From positions 372,001 through 436,000 of the forward strand of contig NZ_JARULC010000002.1 in the NCBI RefSeq assembly GCF_029688625.1: a stretch of 64,000 nucleotides of DNA, given 5' to 3'. Below, in pieces: positions 26,622 through 36,453 of this stretch. The notes below the pieces were generated by a model. The model made no database searches. It saw only the letters and a program-made list of their open reading frames with translations, and was not told the origin of the DNA. The stretch's first letter is position 1. Each line of letters starts with the position of its first letter. Origin of the DNA: Qipengyuania marincola (GTDB taxonomy: Bacteria; Pseudomonadota; Alphaproteobacteria; Sphingomonadales; Sphingomonadaceae). Position numbers and translations under genes: made by a program.

Positions 26622-27362
26622 ATGAGCGACACGCAGTTTCACACCATGCCCGACGGCAGGCGCATCGCCTTTCGCCACACGACCGGTCGCGGTCCAACGC
26701 TGGTCTTCCTGCCCGGCTATATGTCGGACATGGCCGGCGGCAAGGCGACCGCGCTGTTCGACTGGGCGAAGGGCCGCGGGCAGGCCTGCCTGCTGCTCGA
26801 CTATTCCGGCTGCGGCGAGAGCGGCGGCGACTTCGCCGACGGCACGCTGTCGCGCTGGCGCGAAGAGGTGGTCGCGCTCATCGACGCGCATGTCGAGGGC
26901 GAGGTGATCGTCATCGGCTCGTCGATGGGCGGGTGGCTGATGCTGCTGGTCGCTCAGGCGCTGGGCGTGCGGCTGGCCGGTATGGTCGGCATCGCATCAG
27001 CACCGGATTTCACCGACTGGGGCCGGTCCGATGCGGACAAGGCGCGGCTCGGTGCGGGCGAGACCGTGTTCGACGACAATCCTTACGGCCCCGAGCCCAC
27101 GCCGATGCACCCCGGCTTCTTCGCCGACGGCCAGGCCCTGCGCCAGCTTGACGGCACGATCCCGATCGATGCGCCGCTCCGCCTCATCCACGGCCAGCGC
27201 GACTCGGACGTGCCTTGGCAGATCAGCATGCGCCTTGCCGAGGCGCTGCGTTCGGACGACATACAGGTGGTGCTGGTAAAGGATGGCGACCATCGCCTGT
27301 CGCGCGAGCAGGATATCGCCCTGCTGCTGCGCACGATCGGGGCGCTGTCCGGAGGTATCTGA
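26622..27362 (+). CDS. Alpha/beta hydrolase
   Basis: A 246-residue serine hydrolase with the nucleophile elbow GSSMGGW (Ser101), an oxyanion region LVFLPGYMSDMAGGKA, the acid in HGQRDSDVPW and the catalytic His in DGDHRLS. The sequence resembles the ABHD10/palmitoyl-protein thioesterase-like subgroup. Substrate unknown. The GTG start of the following TPR gene abuts its TGA. Confidence 0.85.
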   Translation: MSDTQFHTMPDGRRIAFRHTTGRGPTLVFLPGYMSDMAGGKATALFDWAKGRGQACLLLDYSGCGESGGDFADGTLSRWREEVVALIDAHVEGEVIVIGSSMGGWLMLLVAQALGVRLAGMVGIASAPDFTDWGRSDADKARLGAGETVFDDNPYGPEPTPMHPGFFADGQALRQLDGTIPIDAPLRLIHGQRDSDVPWQISMRLAEALRSDDIQVVLVKDGDHRLSREQDIALLLRTIGALSGGI

Positions 27363-28199
27363 GTGATAACGAGCATCCTTGCCCTGCTGGTCATGCAGGT
27401 CGGTCCCAATCCGGCGATGGGCGCCATTCCCGATGTGCCCGAAGAGCTGCGCGACCGCCCAACGCGCGAACAGGCCGACGCGCAAGCCGCGCCGTCGCCG
27501 CGAAGCGATTATCTGTCGCAATGCCTCAGCCTCGCCAATAGCGAGCCCGAAGACGCGCTCGACTTCGCGCAGAGCTGGCGGGTGCAGGTCGAAAGCGATC
27601 TCGAGCTTGCGCAATCCGCGCATTGCCTTGGCCTGGCCATGGTCCGGCTCGAACGCTTCGCCGAGGCGCGCGAGGTGCTCGAGGTCGCCAGCGCCGAAGC
27701 GCCGGAAGAACTGCCCGCTTACCGCGCCCGCCTGGCGGCGATGGCTGGCAATGCCGCGCTCGCCGATGGCAAGCCGGCGACTGCCGAACCGCTGTTCGCA
27801 CAGGCCGTCGCCCATGCGACCGCAGCTGCCGACGGGGCGCTCGCCGCAGGACTTCATGTTGACAGGGCCCGCGCGCTGGTCGCGGCCGAGCGGCCCGAGG
27901 AGGCGGTCGAGGTCCTCGCCGCGGCGCGCGTCGCCGATCCGACCAGCGCTCGCGCATGGCTGCTGTCGGCCACGCTCTCGCGGCGGCTCGATCGCCTGGG
28001 CGAAGCGCAGGAGCAGATCGAACGGGCCGCCGGCATCGACCCACGCGATCCCGCCATTGGGCTGGAGGCAGGCGTCATCGCGGCGCTGTCAGGGCGCGGC
28101 GAGGATGCGCGACGCAGCTTCGAATCGGTCCTGCTGGTGGCGCCCGACAGCGACGAGGCCAATCGTGCTCGCGCCTATCTGGAGCAACTTGCCCAATGA
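27363..28199 (+). CDS. Tetratricopeptide repeat protein
   Basis: A 278-residue protein with a short N-terminal hydrophobic stretch (ITSILALLVMQV) that may be a signal, then alanine-rich helical repeats of TPR character (LGLAMVRLERFAEAREVLEVA, AGVIAALSGRGEDARRSFESVLLVAPD). Such proteins scaffold complexes; no partner can be named. The start is GTG 27363, directly after the hydrolase stop (TGAGTG). The stop overlaps the next gene's ATG, so hydrolase, TPR protein and flavoprotein form one operon. Confidence 0.8.
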   Translation: MITSILALLVMQVGPNPAMGAIPDVPEELRDRPTREQADAQAAPSPRSDYLSQCLSLANSEPEDALDFAQSWRVQVESDLELAQSAHCLGLAMVRLERFAEAREVLEVASAEAPEELPAYRARLAAMAGNAALADGKPATAEPLFAQAVAHATAAADGALAAGLHVDRARALVAAERPEEAVEVLAAARVADPTSARAWLLSATLSRRLDRLGEAQEQIERAAGIDPRDPAIGLEAGVIAALSGRGEDARRSFESVLLVAPDSDEANRARAYLEQLAQ

Positions 28200-29188
28200 C
28201 TCACTTTTCGGTGCTCGATCTCGTTCCCGTGCGCGAGGGCGGCACGGTCGGCGAAGCGCTCGCGGCGGCGACTGACCTGGCGCGCGCCGCCGAGGATGCG
28301 GGCTGCAAGCGTTTCTGGGTTGCAGAACACCATGCGATGGAAGGCATCGCAGGCGGCGCGACTTCGGTCGTGCTGGCGCATATCGGCAATGCCACCAGCA
28401 CGATCCGCATCGGTTCGGGCGGCATCATGCTGCCCAATCACACCCCGTTCCAGATCGCCGAGCAGTTCGGCACGCTTGATGCGCTGTTCCCGGGGCGGAT
28501 CGACCTTGGGCTGGGCCGCGCGCCGGGTGCCGGGCCCGAATTGCAGCGCGCCTTGCGCAAGGACCTCCATCGCGCGGCCGAAATGTTTCCGCAGGACGTG
28601 GTCGAGCTGATGGCCCTGATGGCGGGCGAGGGAGAAATCCATCCCACGCCAGGACGTGGCGCAAGCCCCGAATTCTGGATGCTGGGTTCGAGCCTCTTCG
28701 GCGCCCAGCTCGCGGCGCGGCTGGGGCTGCCCTATGCATTCGCCAGCCATTTCGCGCCCGACCACCTCGATGCCGCACTGGCCGTCTATCGGCGCGACTT
28801 CCAGCCGTCCGACGCCTTTGCAAAACCCTATGTCATGGCGGCGATGAACCTCTTCGTCGGGGAAACCGCGGAGCAGGCTGAGCTGCTGGCAAGCTCGCAA
28901 TTGCAGGCGTTCGTAGCGCTGCGCACCGGGCGCCCCGGCAAGCTGCCCCCGCCGCGCGAGGGGTTTCGCGAAAGCCTTCCTCCGGCGGCGCAGGCCATGC
29001 TCGCCCATATCGGGCAGGCCAGCGTGATCGGCACGGCCGACACGGCCCGCCAGCAGGTCGCCGCCTTCATCGAGCGGACCGGCGCGGACGAGATCATCTT
29101 CGGCGGCAGCACCTTCGACCCAGCCGGGCGGATCGCCTCGCTCCAACTGGCAATGGAAGCACTCAAGCCTTTGGAAACCGTAGCGTAA
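28196..29188 (+). CDS. LLM-class flavin-dependent oxidoreductase
   Basis: A 330-residue luciferase-like monooxygenase-fold protein. Family motifs are RFWVAEHHAMEGIAGGATSVVLAHI, IRIGSGGIMLPNHTPFQIAEQFGTLDALFPGRIDLGLGRAPG (read in parts) and the C-terminal ADEIIFGGSTFDP. It should bind FMN, but substrate and activity are unknown. The ATG at 28196 overlaps the TPR gene stop (ATGA). Confidence 0.88.
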   Translation: MTHFSVLDLVPVREGGTVGEALAAATDLARAAEDAGCKRFWVAEHHAMEGIAGGATSVVLAHIGNATSTIRIGSGGIMLPNHTPFQIAEQFGTLDALFPGRIDLGLGRAPGAGPELQRALRKDLHRAAEMFPQDVVELMALMAGEGEIHPTPGRGASPEFWMLGSSLFGAQLAARLGLPYAFASHFAPDHLDAALAVYRRDFQPSDAFAKPYVMAAMNLFVGETAEQAELLASSQLQAFVALRTGRPGKLPPPREGFRESLPPAAQAMLAHIGQASVIGTADTARQQVAAFIERTGADEIIFGGSTFDPAGRIASLQLAMEALKPLETVA

Positions 29189-29293
29189 GCCGCGCAACGG
29201 CGTGGTACGGCGCATAGGAATGCACGGCACGGTCGCAGACACCTTGCGGCGCGACGGCAACCGGCCTAGGCGCGGGCACCAAGCCCCCTGCGC

Positions 29294-29353
29294 ATGAGTC
29301 ACGCGACATGCGAAAGGGACCTGACGAAGCGCATCCGAGACGAGAGGCCCTGA
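29294..29353 (+). other. Short upstream frame coupled to the glutamate dehydrogenase start
   Basis: A 19-codon frame from ATG 29294, rich in charged residues (SHATCERDLTKRIRDERP), stops in a TGATG overlap with the dehydrogenase ATG at 29353. It could couple translation to the main gene or be accidental. Confidence 0.25.
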
Positions 29354-32300
29354 TGGGTTCCAAGACCAGCACCAAGGCGAAACCCAAGGCCAAACAGGCC
29401 CGCCTGTCCAGGAAACTTCTCAGCGAGCTGACGGCGCGCATGGAGCAGACGCTCCTGCGGGGCGATACGCCCTTCGCCGAGGGCCAGCTCAAGGAAGCGG
29501 CGATCTTCCTTGGCGAGATGGCCGCCACCCGAGAATTCGGCAAGGCGGCCATCCATGTGGAGAGTGCGACCGAAGATCGGCGCTTCACCCGCATCGCGAT
29601 CGTCAACGACGACATGCCGTTCCTCGTCGATTCGGTGGCTGCCGCGATTTCCGCGCTCGGCCTCTCGATCGATCGGCTGGTCCATCCGGTCGTACCCGTC
29701 GAGCGCAAGTCAGACTGCACGCTGGCGGCCATTCCGGCAGGCGATCCCGACGACGCCTATTGGGAATCGATGATCTATATCGAGACCGCCCGCGTCGATG
29801 CGAAAACGCGGCGACGGCTCGAGGACACGATCGTCGAGACGCTTGCCGATGTGCGCGCGGCAGTGACCGACTGGCCCCGGTTGCGCAAGGCGATGGAGAC
29901 CGATGCGAAGCGGATCGCCGATGCCGACAGCGAAGGCGCGGAGCTGCTCGAATGGCTGAACTCCGGGATGTTGACCCAGCTCGGTCACGTCACCCGCCAC
30001 CGCGACGGTGCACGCGACAAGCCCCTGGGTATCTGCCGCAAGAGTGCCGACGAGCTGCTGGCCGCAAGTTCGCTCGATCGGGCGTTCGCCTGGTTCGAGG
30101 ATACGCGTGATGCGCGCATGCCGCTGGTCATCAAGGCGAACCACCTCAGCAAGGTGCATCGCCGGGTCCCGCTCGACCTGTTCATCGTGCCGATCCGCGA
30201 AGGCGGCAGGCTGGCTGCCCTGTCGATCCATGCGGGCGTCTGGACCAGCGCGGCCCTGGCGACGCCGCCACGCAATGTCCCGCGCCTGCGCAAGCAGCTG
30301 GACGGGTTGCACGAACGCTACGGCTTCGACGAAAGCGGCCATGCCGGCAAGGCGCTGGTCCATGCACTGACCAGCCTGCCCCATGACTTGCTGATCGGGT
30401 TCCGGGAAGAGGATGTCGAACGCGTCGCGACGACCATGATGAGCCTCGTCGATCGCCCGCGCCCGCGGCTTGCGTTGGTCGAAGCGCCGCTGGCACGGCA
30501 CCTGTTCGCCTTCGTCTGGCTGCCGCGCGACATGCTGGCAACGCAGGTGCGGCTCGAAATTCAGGCGCTGCTCGAAGAGGGGGCCGGCGCGCGCATGCTT
30601 GACTGGAGCCTCGAGGTCGAGGGCGGCAATCTCGCGATGATCCGGTTCGTGCTCGACATTCGCGATGGCGCCCATTCGCCGGACGAGGACAAGCTCGAGG
30701 ATCGCATGCAGACTCTGCTGCGCGGCTGGAGCGAGGCGGTCGAGGCGGAACTGTCGACGATCGAGGAGCCGGCCCGCGCCGCAGCGCTCGCCATGCGCTT
30801 TGCCGACAGTTTTCCGACCGCCTTTCGCGGACGGTTCGGACCGCAGGAAGCCGCATTCGACATTTCGCGGCTCCATCATCTGGCTGCCAGCGTCGAGGCG
30901 GACACCATCGCCCGCGGCGCGCGCATGTATTATTGCGAGCGCGAAAAGGAAGGGTGCCTGCGGCTCAAGCTCTACCAGTCGGAAGGGAGCCTGCCATTGT
31001 CCGAAGGTGTTCCGGCGCTGGAGAATTTCGGTTTCCACGTGCAGTCCGAAATGCCCACGGTGCTGGACGAGGGAGGCCTCGGCACGATCCACGACTTCCG
31101 CCTCGACCTGAAGGACGGCAGCGACGCGGCGGCCCTGGTGGATCGCTCCGCCGCGATCGAGGAAGCGATCGCCGCCGTGCTCAACGGCGCGGCGGAAAAC
31201 GACGTCTTCAACCGCCTGGTGCCCGAAGCCGGGCTCGCCGCGCGCGAGGCGAACTGGCTGCGCGCCTTCTATCGCTACCTGCGTCAGGCCGGGATGGGCT
31301 TCACCATCTACACCGTCGTCGATGCGCTGGCCGCCGCGCCCGACGTGACCCGCGCGCTGATCGCATTGTTCACCGCGCGCCACGATCCCGAATTCGGCGG
31401 CGACCGCGACAAGGCGATCGAGGAGGCACGCGCCGCGATCAAGCGCGGCCTCGCCAAGGTCAAGGCGATCAATGACGACCGGCTGCTGCGCCTCTACAAC
31501 TCGCTGATCGATGCCATCCTGCGCACCAACGCCTTCGCCCCGGCGGCTGGCGAGGCGCTGGCTTTCAAGATCGACAGTGCTCGCGTTCCGGGCCTGCCGA
31601 AACCGATCCCGTACCGCGAGATCTTCGTCTATTCGCGCCGGATCGAAGGCATCCACCTGCGGTCCGGCCCGGTCGCGCGTGGCGGGCTGCGCTGGTCCGA
31701 CCGGCGCGACGATTTCCGCACCGAAATCCTCGGCCTGATGAAGGCCCAGCGGGTCAAGAACGCCGTCATCGTGCCGACCGGGGCGAAGGGCGGTTTCTAT
31801 CCCAAGCAACTGCCCAACCCCGCCATCGATCGCGAAGGCTGGGCGCTGGAAGGCCGCGCCAGCTACGAAATCTTCATTCGCAGCCTGCTCTCGGTCACCG
31901 ACAACATCGTCGACGACAAGGTGGTGCACCCGGACGGTGTGGTCATCACCGATGGCGAGGACCCCTATTTCGTCGTCGCCGCCGACAAGGGCACGGCGAC
32001 CTTTTCCGACATCGCCAATGCGATTGCCGAGGCGCGCGATTTCTGGCTCGACGATGCCTTCGCCAGCGGCGGATCGAAGGGCTATGACCACAAGGCCATG
32101 GGCATTACCGCACGCGGCGCCTGGGTCTCCGTGCAACGCCACTTCCTGGAAATGGGCATCGACGTCCAGGAAGATCCGGTCGAAGTGGTCGGCTGCGGAG
32201 ACATGTCGGGCGACGTGTTCGGCAATGGCATGCTGCTGTCGAAAGCGATCAAGCTGGTGGCCGCGTTCGACCACCGGCACATCTTCCTCGACCCCGATCC

Positions 32301-34071
32301 CGATTCGGCGAAAAGCTGGAAGGAAAGGAAGCGCCTGTTCGATCTTCCCCGCTCGAGCTGGGAGGACTACGACAGTGGCCTGATCTCGCGCGGCGGCGGC
32401 ATTTTCCCGCGCGATGCGAAGGTCATCAAGCTGTCGAAGACGATGCAGGCAAAGCTCGGCGTCGATCTGGACGAGATCGAGCCCGAACAGCTCATCAGCG
32501 CGATCCTGCGCGCTCCCGTCGACCTCATCTGGTTCGGCGGCATCGGCACCTACATCAAGGCGAGCCACGAGAACAATGTTCAGGTCGGTGATCCCGCAAA
32601 CGATCCCTTGCGCGTGGATGCGCGGGACCTGCGCGCCAAGGTCATCGGCGAGGGTGCCAATCTCGGCATTACGCAGGCGGGCCGGATAGAGTTCGCGATG
32701 CAGGGCGGACGGCTGAACACCGACTTCATCGACAATTCGGCCGGCGTCGATTGTTCGGACAATGAGGTCAACATCAAGATCGCGCTGGCTGCGGCGAAAC
32801 GTGCCGGCAAACTGTCCGAACCCAAGCGGGTCGAATTGCTCGAATCGATGACCGACGAAGTTGCGGCGATCGTCCTGGAAGACAATCGCCTTCAGGCCCT
32901 CGCCCTGTCGATTGCGGAGATCGGCGGTGCGCGGGCCATGGCGTCGCAGCGCCACATCGTCGAGACGCTGGAGGCTGGCGGCAATCTCGACCGGCGGACC
33001 GAGGGGCTGGCCGACGATCAGAGCCTGATGCGCCGTTCGGGCGATGGGGCCGGCCTGACGCGGCCGGAGCTTGCCGTTCTGCTGTCGTCCACGAAACTGG
33101 TGCTGCAGGCTGCGATCGAGGATAGCGACCTGCCCGATGATGCATTGGTGCAAAGCACGCTGTTGGAGGCCTTTCCCGAGCCCATGCGGGGCAAGTACAA
33201 GCAACAGATCAAGAACCATCGCCTGCGGCGCGAAATCATCGCGACCAAGCTGGCCAACCAGATCGTCAATCGACTCGGAACGATTCACCCGTTCGAACTG
33301 GCCGAGGAAGAGGGCGTCGAGCTGTCGCAGGTCGCCGCAGCCTTCGTCGCCTGCGAAGAACTGTTCGGCCTCGAGGAACTGTGGGCGGAGATCGACGGCG
33401 CAGCCATGCCCGAGGCGGCGCGTCTGTTGCTGTTCGACCGGCTGGCGGCCGCCGTCGGCAATCTGATGTCCGATATTCTGCGCAGCGCATCGGGCAAGGT
33501 CGACCCAAGCGCTCTCGTCGGCGAACTCGGCAAGGGCGTACAGGTGCTGTCGGATGCCACGGACCAGCTGCTGTCTCCCGAATCGCGGCACCAATCGGCG
33601 CGGCTCGAGGCGCAACTCGTCGATGCCGGAGCGCCTGCCAAACTGGCCGGGCGCGTCAGCCATATGTACGATCTCGATGGATCGGTCGGCCTGGCACAGC
33701 TCGCGAGCGACACCGGCATCGAGCCAAAGGGGTTGACCCGCGGCTTCACCGAGATCGGTCGCCGGCTCGGCCTCGACTGGGCGCAATCGACCGCGGCGCT
33801 GATGAGCCCGTCGGACGTCTGGGAGCGGCTGCTCGTCTCCGGACTGGCGCGGGACTTCCAGCAGATGCGGCTCGAACTGTTGCGCCGGCTCTCCCGCCGC
33901 AAGGATGCGAAGAAGGACATGGCCGGCACGGTGGACAAATGGGCCGAGGAACAGGCAGTTGCAGTCCGCGGTTTCCGCACCATGATCTCCCGCGCCCAGG
34001 CGCAGTCGCCGGTCGCCCCGGCCATGCTCGCACAGGTCGCCAGCATGGCGCGCAACCTGCTGGGTCGTTGA
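29353..34071 (+). CDS. gdhB: NAD-specific glutamate dehydrogenase, large type
   Basis: A 1572-residue enzyme of the large NAD-GDH class (about 180 kDa) that deaminates glutamate to 2-oxoglutarate. It has a long N-terminal regulatory part with ACT-like segments, then the catalytic core at about residues 750-1200: RSGPVARGGLRWSDRRDDFRTE split by the substrate loop, GAKGGFYPKQLP with the catalytic Lys, GCGDMSGDVFGNGMLLS and GGIGTYIKAS. A C-terminal helical part follows. I chose ATG 29353 (MGSKTSTKAK), preceded by GAGAGG; ATG 29308 is also in frame. A hairpin overlaps the stop. Confidence 0.95.
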   Translation: MGSKTSTKAKPKAKQARLSRKLLSELTARMEQTLLRGDTPFAEGQLKEAAIFLGEMAATREFGKAAIHVESATEDRRFTRIAIVNDDMPFLVDSVAAAISALGLSIDRLVHPVVPVERKSDCTLAAIPAGDPDDAYWESMIYIETARVDAKTRRRLEDTIVETLADVRAAVTDWPRLRKAMETDAKRIADADSEGAELLEWLNSGMLTQLGHVTRHRDGARDKPLGICRKSADELLAASSLDRAFAWFEDTRDARMPLVIKANHLSKVHRRVPLDLFIVPIREGGRLAALSIHAGVWTSAALATPPRNVPRLRKQLDGLHERYGFDESGHAGKALVHALTSLPHDLLIGFREEDVERVATTMMSLVDRPRPRLALVEAPLARHLFAFVWLPRDMLATQVRLEIQALLEEGAGARMLDWSLEVEGGNLAMIRFVLDIRDGAHSPDEDKLEDRMQTLLRGWSEAVEAELSTIEEPARAAALAMRFADSFPTAFRGRFGPQEAAFDISRLHHLAASVEADTIARGARMYYCEREKEGCLRLKLYQSEGSLPLSEGVPALENFGFHVQSEMPTVLDEGGLGTIHDFRLDLKDGSDAAALVDRSAAIEEAIAAVLNGAAENDVFNRLVPEAGLAAREANWLRAFYRYLRQAGMGFTIYTVVDALAAAPDVTRALIALFTARHDPEFGGDRDKAIEEARAAIKRGLAKVKAINDDRLLRLYNSLIDAILRTNAFAPAAGEALAFKIDSARVPGLPKPIPYREIFVYSRRIEGIHLRSGPVARGGLRWSDRRDDFRTEILGLMKAQRVKNAVIVPTGAKGGFYPKQLPNPAIDREGWALEGRASYEIFIRSLLSVTDNIVDDKVVHPDGVVITDGEDPYFVVAADKGTATFSDIANAIAEARDFWLDDAFASGGSKGYDHKAMGITARGAWVSVQRHFLEMGIDVQEDPVEVVGCGDMSGDVFGNGMLLSKAIKLVAAFDHRHIFLDPDPDSAKSWKERKRLFDLPRSSWEDYDSGLISRGGGIFPRDAKVIKLSKTMQAKLGVDLDEIEPEQLISAILRAPVDLIWFGGIGTYIKASHENNVQVGDPANDPLRVDARDLRAKVIGEGANLGITQAGRIEFAMQGGRLNTDFIDNSAGVDCSDNEVNIKIALAAAKRAGKLSEPKRVELLESMTDEVAAIVLEDNRLQALALSIAEIGGARAMASQRHIVETLEAGGNLDRRTEGLADDQSLMRRSGDGAGLTRPELAVLLSSTKLVLQAAIEDSDLPDDALVQSTLLEAFPEPMRGKYKQQIKNHRLRREIIATKLANQIVNRLGTIHPFELAEEEGVELSQVAAAFVACEELFGLEELWAEIDGAAMPEAARLLLFDRLAAAVGNLMSDILRSASGKVDPSALVGELGKGVQVLSDATDQLLSPESRHQSARLEAQLVDAGAPAKLAGRVSHMYDLDGSVGLAQLASDTGIEPKGLTRGFTEIGRRLGLDWAQSTAALMSPSDVWERLLVSGLARDFQQMRLELLRRLSRRKDAKKDMAGTVDKWAEEQAVAVRGFRTMISRAQAQSPVAPAMLAQVASMARNLLGR

Positions 34072-34091
34072 GCGCAGCGCGCTGCTGCGCT
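34071..34091 (+). terminator. Hairpin at the end of the glutamate dehydrogenase gene
   Basis: An 8-bp perfect stem (AGCGCAGC at 34071-34078, GCTGCGCT at 34084-34091, five-base loop) begins on the last base of the stop codon. No U run follows, so it may act as a pause or an mRNA 3' end stabiliser rather than a rho-independent terminator. Confidence 0.4.
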
Positions 34092-34127
34092 TGACCGACG
34101 GGCATTTTCGCGTCAGCCACGCCCCCG

Positions 34128-35360
34128 ATGGAGCATTACGACGTCGTCATAGTGGGATCGGGGCACGGCGGTGCCCAGGCCGCGATTGCCCTCAGGCAAA
34201 ACGGGCACGAGGATCGTATCCTCATGGTCAGCCGCGACCGCAATCCCCCGTACGAGCGCCCGCCACTGAGCAAGGAATATCTCGCCGGCGAAAAACCGTT
34301 CGAGCGTATCCTGTTGCGCCCGGAGAAGTTCTGGGCGGACAAGAACGTCGAGCTCAAGCTCGGCTGCAATGTCAACGAAGTAGATGTGATGCGGCACGAA
34401 CTCGCCCTGTCGGACGATAGCGCGGTCACCTACCGTCGGCTGATCTGGGCCGGCGGAGGCGATGCCCGCCGCCTGAGCTGCCCGGGCTGCGATGCGAGCA
34501 ACATCCACTACGTGCGCTCGCGCCGCGATGTCGATGCGCTGCGCGCGGCTCTGGATACGGGGGCAAAGCGCGCGGTCATCATCGGCGCGGGCTATATCGG
34601 CCTCGAGACAGCGGCAGTGCTGCGCAAGCTCGGCTGCCAGGTCACGGTGGTCGAGGCGCTGGACAGGGTGCTCGCGCGCGTTGCCGGCCCTGACCTGTCG
34701 GCCTTCTATGCCGACTATCACCAGCGACAGGGCGTCGATCTGCGCCTTTCCACCAAGGTCGAGCGGATGGAAACCTCCGACGACGCGGTGACCGCGGTGC
34801 TGACCGCAGACGGCGAACGCCTGCCCTGCGACATCGTGATCGTGGGTATCGGGATCGTCCCCGCGGTCGGACCGCTGATCGCTGCCGGTGCCGCCGGCAC
34901 CAATGGCGTCGACGTCGACAGCTACTGCCGCACGACACTCGACGATATCTATGCGGTGGGCGATTGCGCCGCCCATTCCAATCCCTTCGCCGACAATGCC
35001 GTCATCCGCCTGGAGTCGGTCCAGAACGCCCATGACATGGCCACCTGCGCGGCCAAATCCATCTTGGGCGACAAGCAGGATTATCACGCCATCCCCTGGT
35101 TCTGGTCGAACCAGTACGACCTCAAGCTCCAGACCGTCGGCATTTCGGCCGGATACGATGCCACGGTGCTGCGCGGCGATCCCGCCATGGCGAAGTTCAG
35201 CGTCGTCTATCTGAAGGAGGGGCGCGTCATCGCGCTCGACTGCGTCAATGCCACCAAGGATTATGTCCAGGGGCGAAAGCTGGTGGTCGACGGGGCCGTG
35301 ATCGATCCCGGGCTGCTCGCCGATTCCGACACGCAGCTCAAGGAAATGGCGGCAACCTGA
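34128..35360 (+). CDS. FAD-dependent ferredoxin/rubredoxin-type NAD(P)H reductase
   Basis: A 410-residue flavoprotein of the putidaredoxin reductase class, passing electrons from NAD(P)H to a [2Fe-2S] ferredoxin for a P450 or dioxygenase. The FAD-binding [14 protein letters not shown] is at residues 6-19, the NAD-binding [20 protein letters not shown] at about 146-165, the FAD motif [10 protein letters not shown] near 280, and a C-terminal reductase domain ([17 protein letters not shown]). Two P450 genes are in the window, at 6949 and 38781, but no ferredoxin gene. The 3' end overlaps queG by 23 bases. Confidence 0.88.
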   Translation: MEHYDVVIVGSGHGGAQAAIALRQNGHEDRILMVSRDRNPPYERPPLSKEYLAGEKPFERILLRPEKFWADKNVELKLGCNVNEVDVMRHELALSDDSAVTYRRLIWAGGGDARRLSCPGCDASNIHYVRSRRDVDALRAALDTGAKRAVIIGAGYIGLETAAVLRKLGCQVTVVEALDRVLARVAGPDLSAFYADYHQRQGVDLRLSTKVERMETSDDAVTAVLTADGERLPCDIVIVGIGIVPAVGPLIAAGAAGTNGVDVDSYCRTTLDDIYAVGDCAAHSNPFADNAVIRLESVQNAHDMATCAAKSILGDKQDYHAIPWFWSNQYDLKLQTVGISAGYDATVLRGDPAMAKFSVVYLKEGRVIALDCVNATKDYVQGRKLVVDGAVIDPGLLADSDTQLKEMAAT

Positions 35361-36387
35361 CCAGCGCCCAGCGCGCGGCATCGGCAACCGCTGGATCTGC
35401 ATCTTCGCACAGTTCGCGCACCTGCGGCTCAAGCATCGCAGCGCCGCTATTGCCCGCGGCATAGAGGCAGTTGCGCACGAATCGGTTCCGCCCGATCCGC
35501 TTGATGGGCGAACCTGAGAAAAACTGCCGGAAGCCGGCATCGTCGAAGCGCAGGAAGGCAGCGAGATCGGGCGCGAGCAGCTCTTCGCGCGGAGCAAGCT
35601 TCAGATGGCGGTGCGCCGCATCGGCAAACTTGTTCCACGGGCACACGGTGAGGCAATCGTCGCAGCCGTAGATGCGATTTCCCAGAGCTTCGCGAAACTC
35701 CTCCGGGACCGGACCCCGGTGCTCGATCGTGAGGTAGGAAATGCAGCGCCGCGCATCGAGCTGATAGGGGGCGGGGAAGGCGTCGGTCGGGCAGGCATCC
35801 TGACAGGCCCGACATTGGCCGCAGCGGTCGGCATGCGGCGTGTCGGGCGTGAACTCGAGCGTCGAGTAGATCGCTCCCAGAAACAGCCAGCTGCCATGCG
35901 CCCGGCTGACGAGATTGGTGTGCTTGCCCTGCCACCCGATCCCCGCCGCTTCGCCGAGCGGTTTTTCCATGACCGGCGCGGTATCGACGAAGACCTTGAG
36001 TTCGCTTTCCGGCTCCCGCGCGATCAGCCAGCGGGCCAGCGCCTTCAGCGCCTTTTTCACGACATCGTGATAATCGCGGCCTTGGGCATAGACCGAAATC
36101 CGCGCTTTCTCGGGTGCATCTTCCAGAGCCAGCGGATCGATGTCGGGCGCGTAGCTCATGCCGAGCGCGATCACGCCGCGCGCATCCGGCCACAGCCCCG
36201 TGGGGGAAGCGCGCTGTTCCTCGCGCGCCTCCATCCATTCCATGTCGCCGTGCCGCCCCTCGCCGAGGAATGTCGCGAGCCGCTCCTCGCGCACCGGATC
36301 GGGCGCGGCCGAAGTAAAGCCGCAGGCGACAAAGCCCAGCCGCGCAGCCTCTTCGCGCAAATCTGCCTGCAACTGCCCGTTAACCAC
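35338..36387 (-). CDS. queG: Epoxyqueuosine reductase
   Basis: A 349-residue cobalamin-dependent Fe-S enzyme for the last step of queuosine synthesis in tRNA. Two 4Fe-4S clusters are visible: [16 protein letters not shown] and [28 protein letters not shown] and [15 protein letters not shown] are typical of QueG. It converges on the reductase gene with a 23-base overlap, and its start is divergent from the ABC transporter genes. Confidence 0.95.
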   Translation of the reverse strand: MVNGQLQADLREEAARLGFVACGFTSAAPDPVREERLATFLGEGRHGDMEWMEAREEQRASPTGLWPDARGVIALGMSYAPDIDPLALEDAPEKARISVYAQGRDYHDVVKKALKALARWLIAREPESELKVFVDTAPVMEKPLGEAAGIGWQGKHTNLVSRAHGSWLFLGAIYSTLEFTPDTPHADRCGQCRACQDACPTDAFPAPYQLDARRCISYLTIEHRGPVPEEFREALGNRIYGCDDCLTVCPWNKFADAAHRHLKLAPREELLAPDLAAFLRFDDAGFRQFFSGSPIKRIGRNRFVRNCLYAAGNSGAAMLEPQVRELCEDADPAVADAARWALVRLPPFP

Positions 36388-36453
36388 CTTTGCACGTGCT
36401 CCCGTTCATTCCCGGGGATTAAGCCCGGTCCAATGCTTACCGAGACCGGATCG

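Noticed and set aside
29710..33786. 1358-codon minus-strand frame opposite the glutamate dehydrogenase gene
   Set aside because: Low-complexity shadow of the real gene; no domain, signal or ribosome site was found.
35605..36453. N-terminal extension of the ABC ATPase opposite queG
   Set aside because: Antisense of queG; the ATPase domain begins after 36454.
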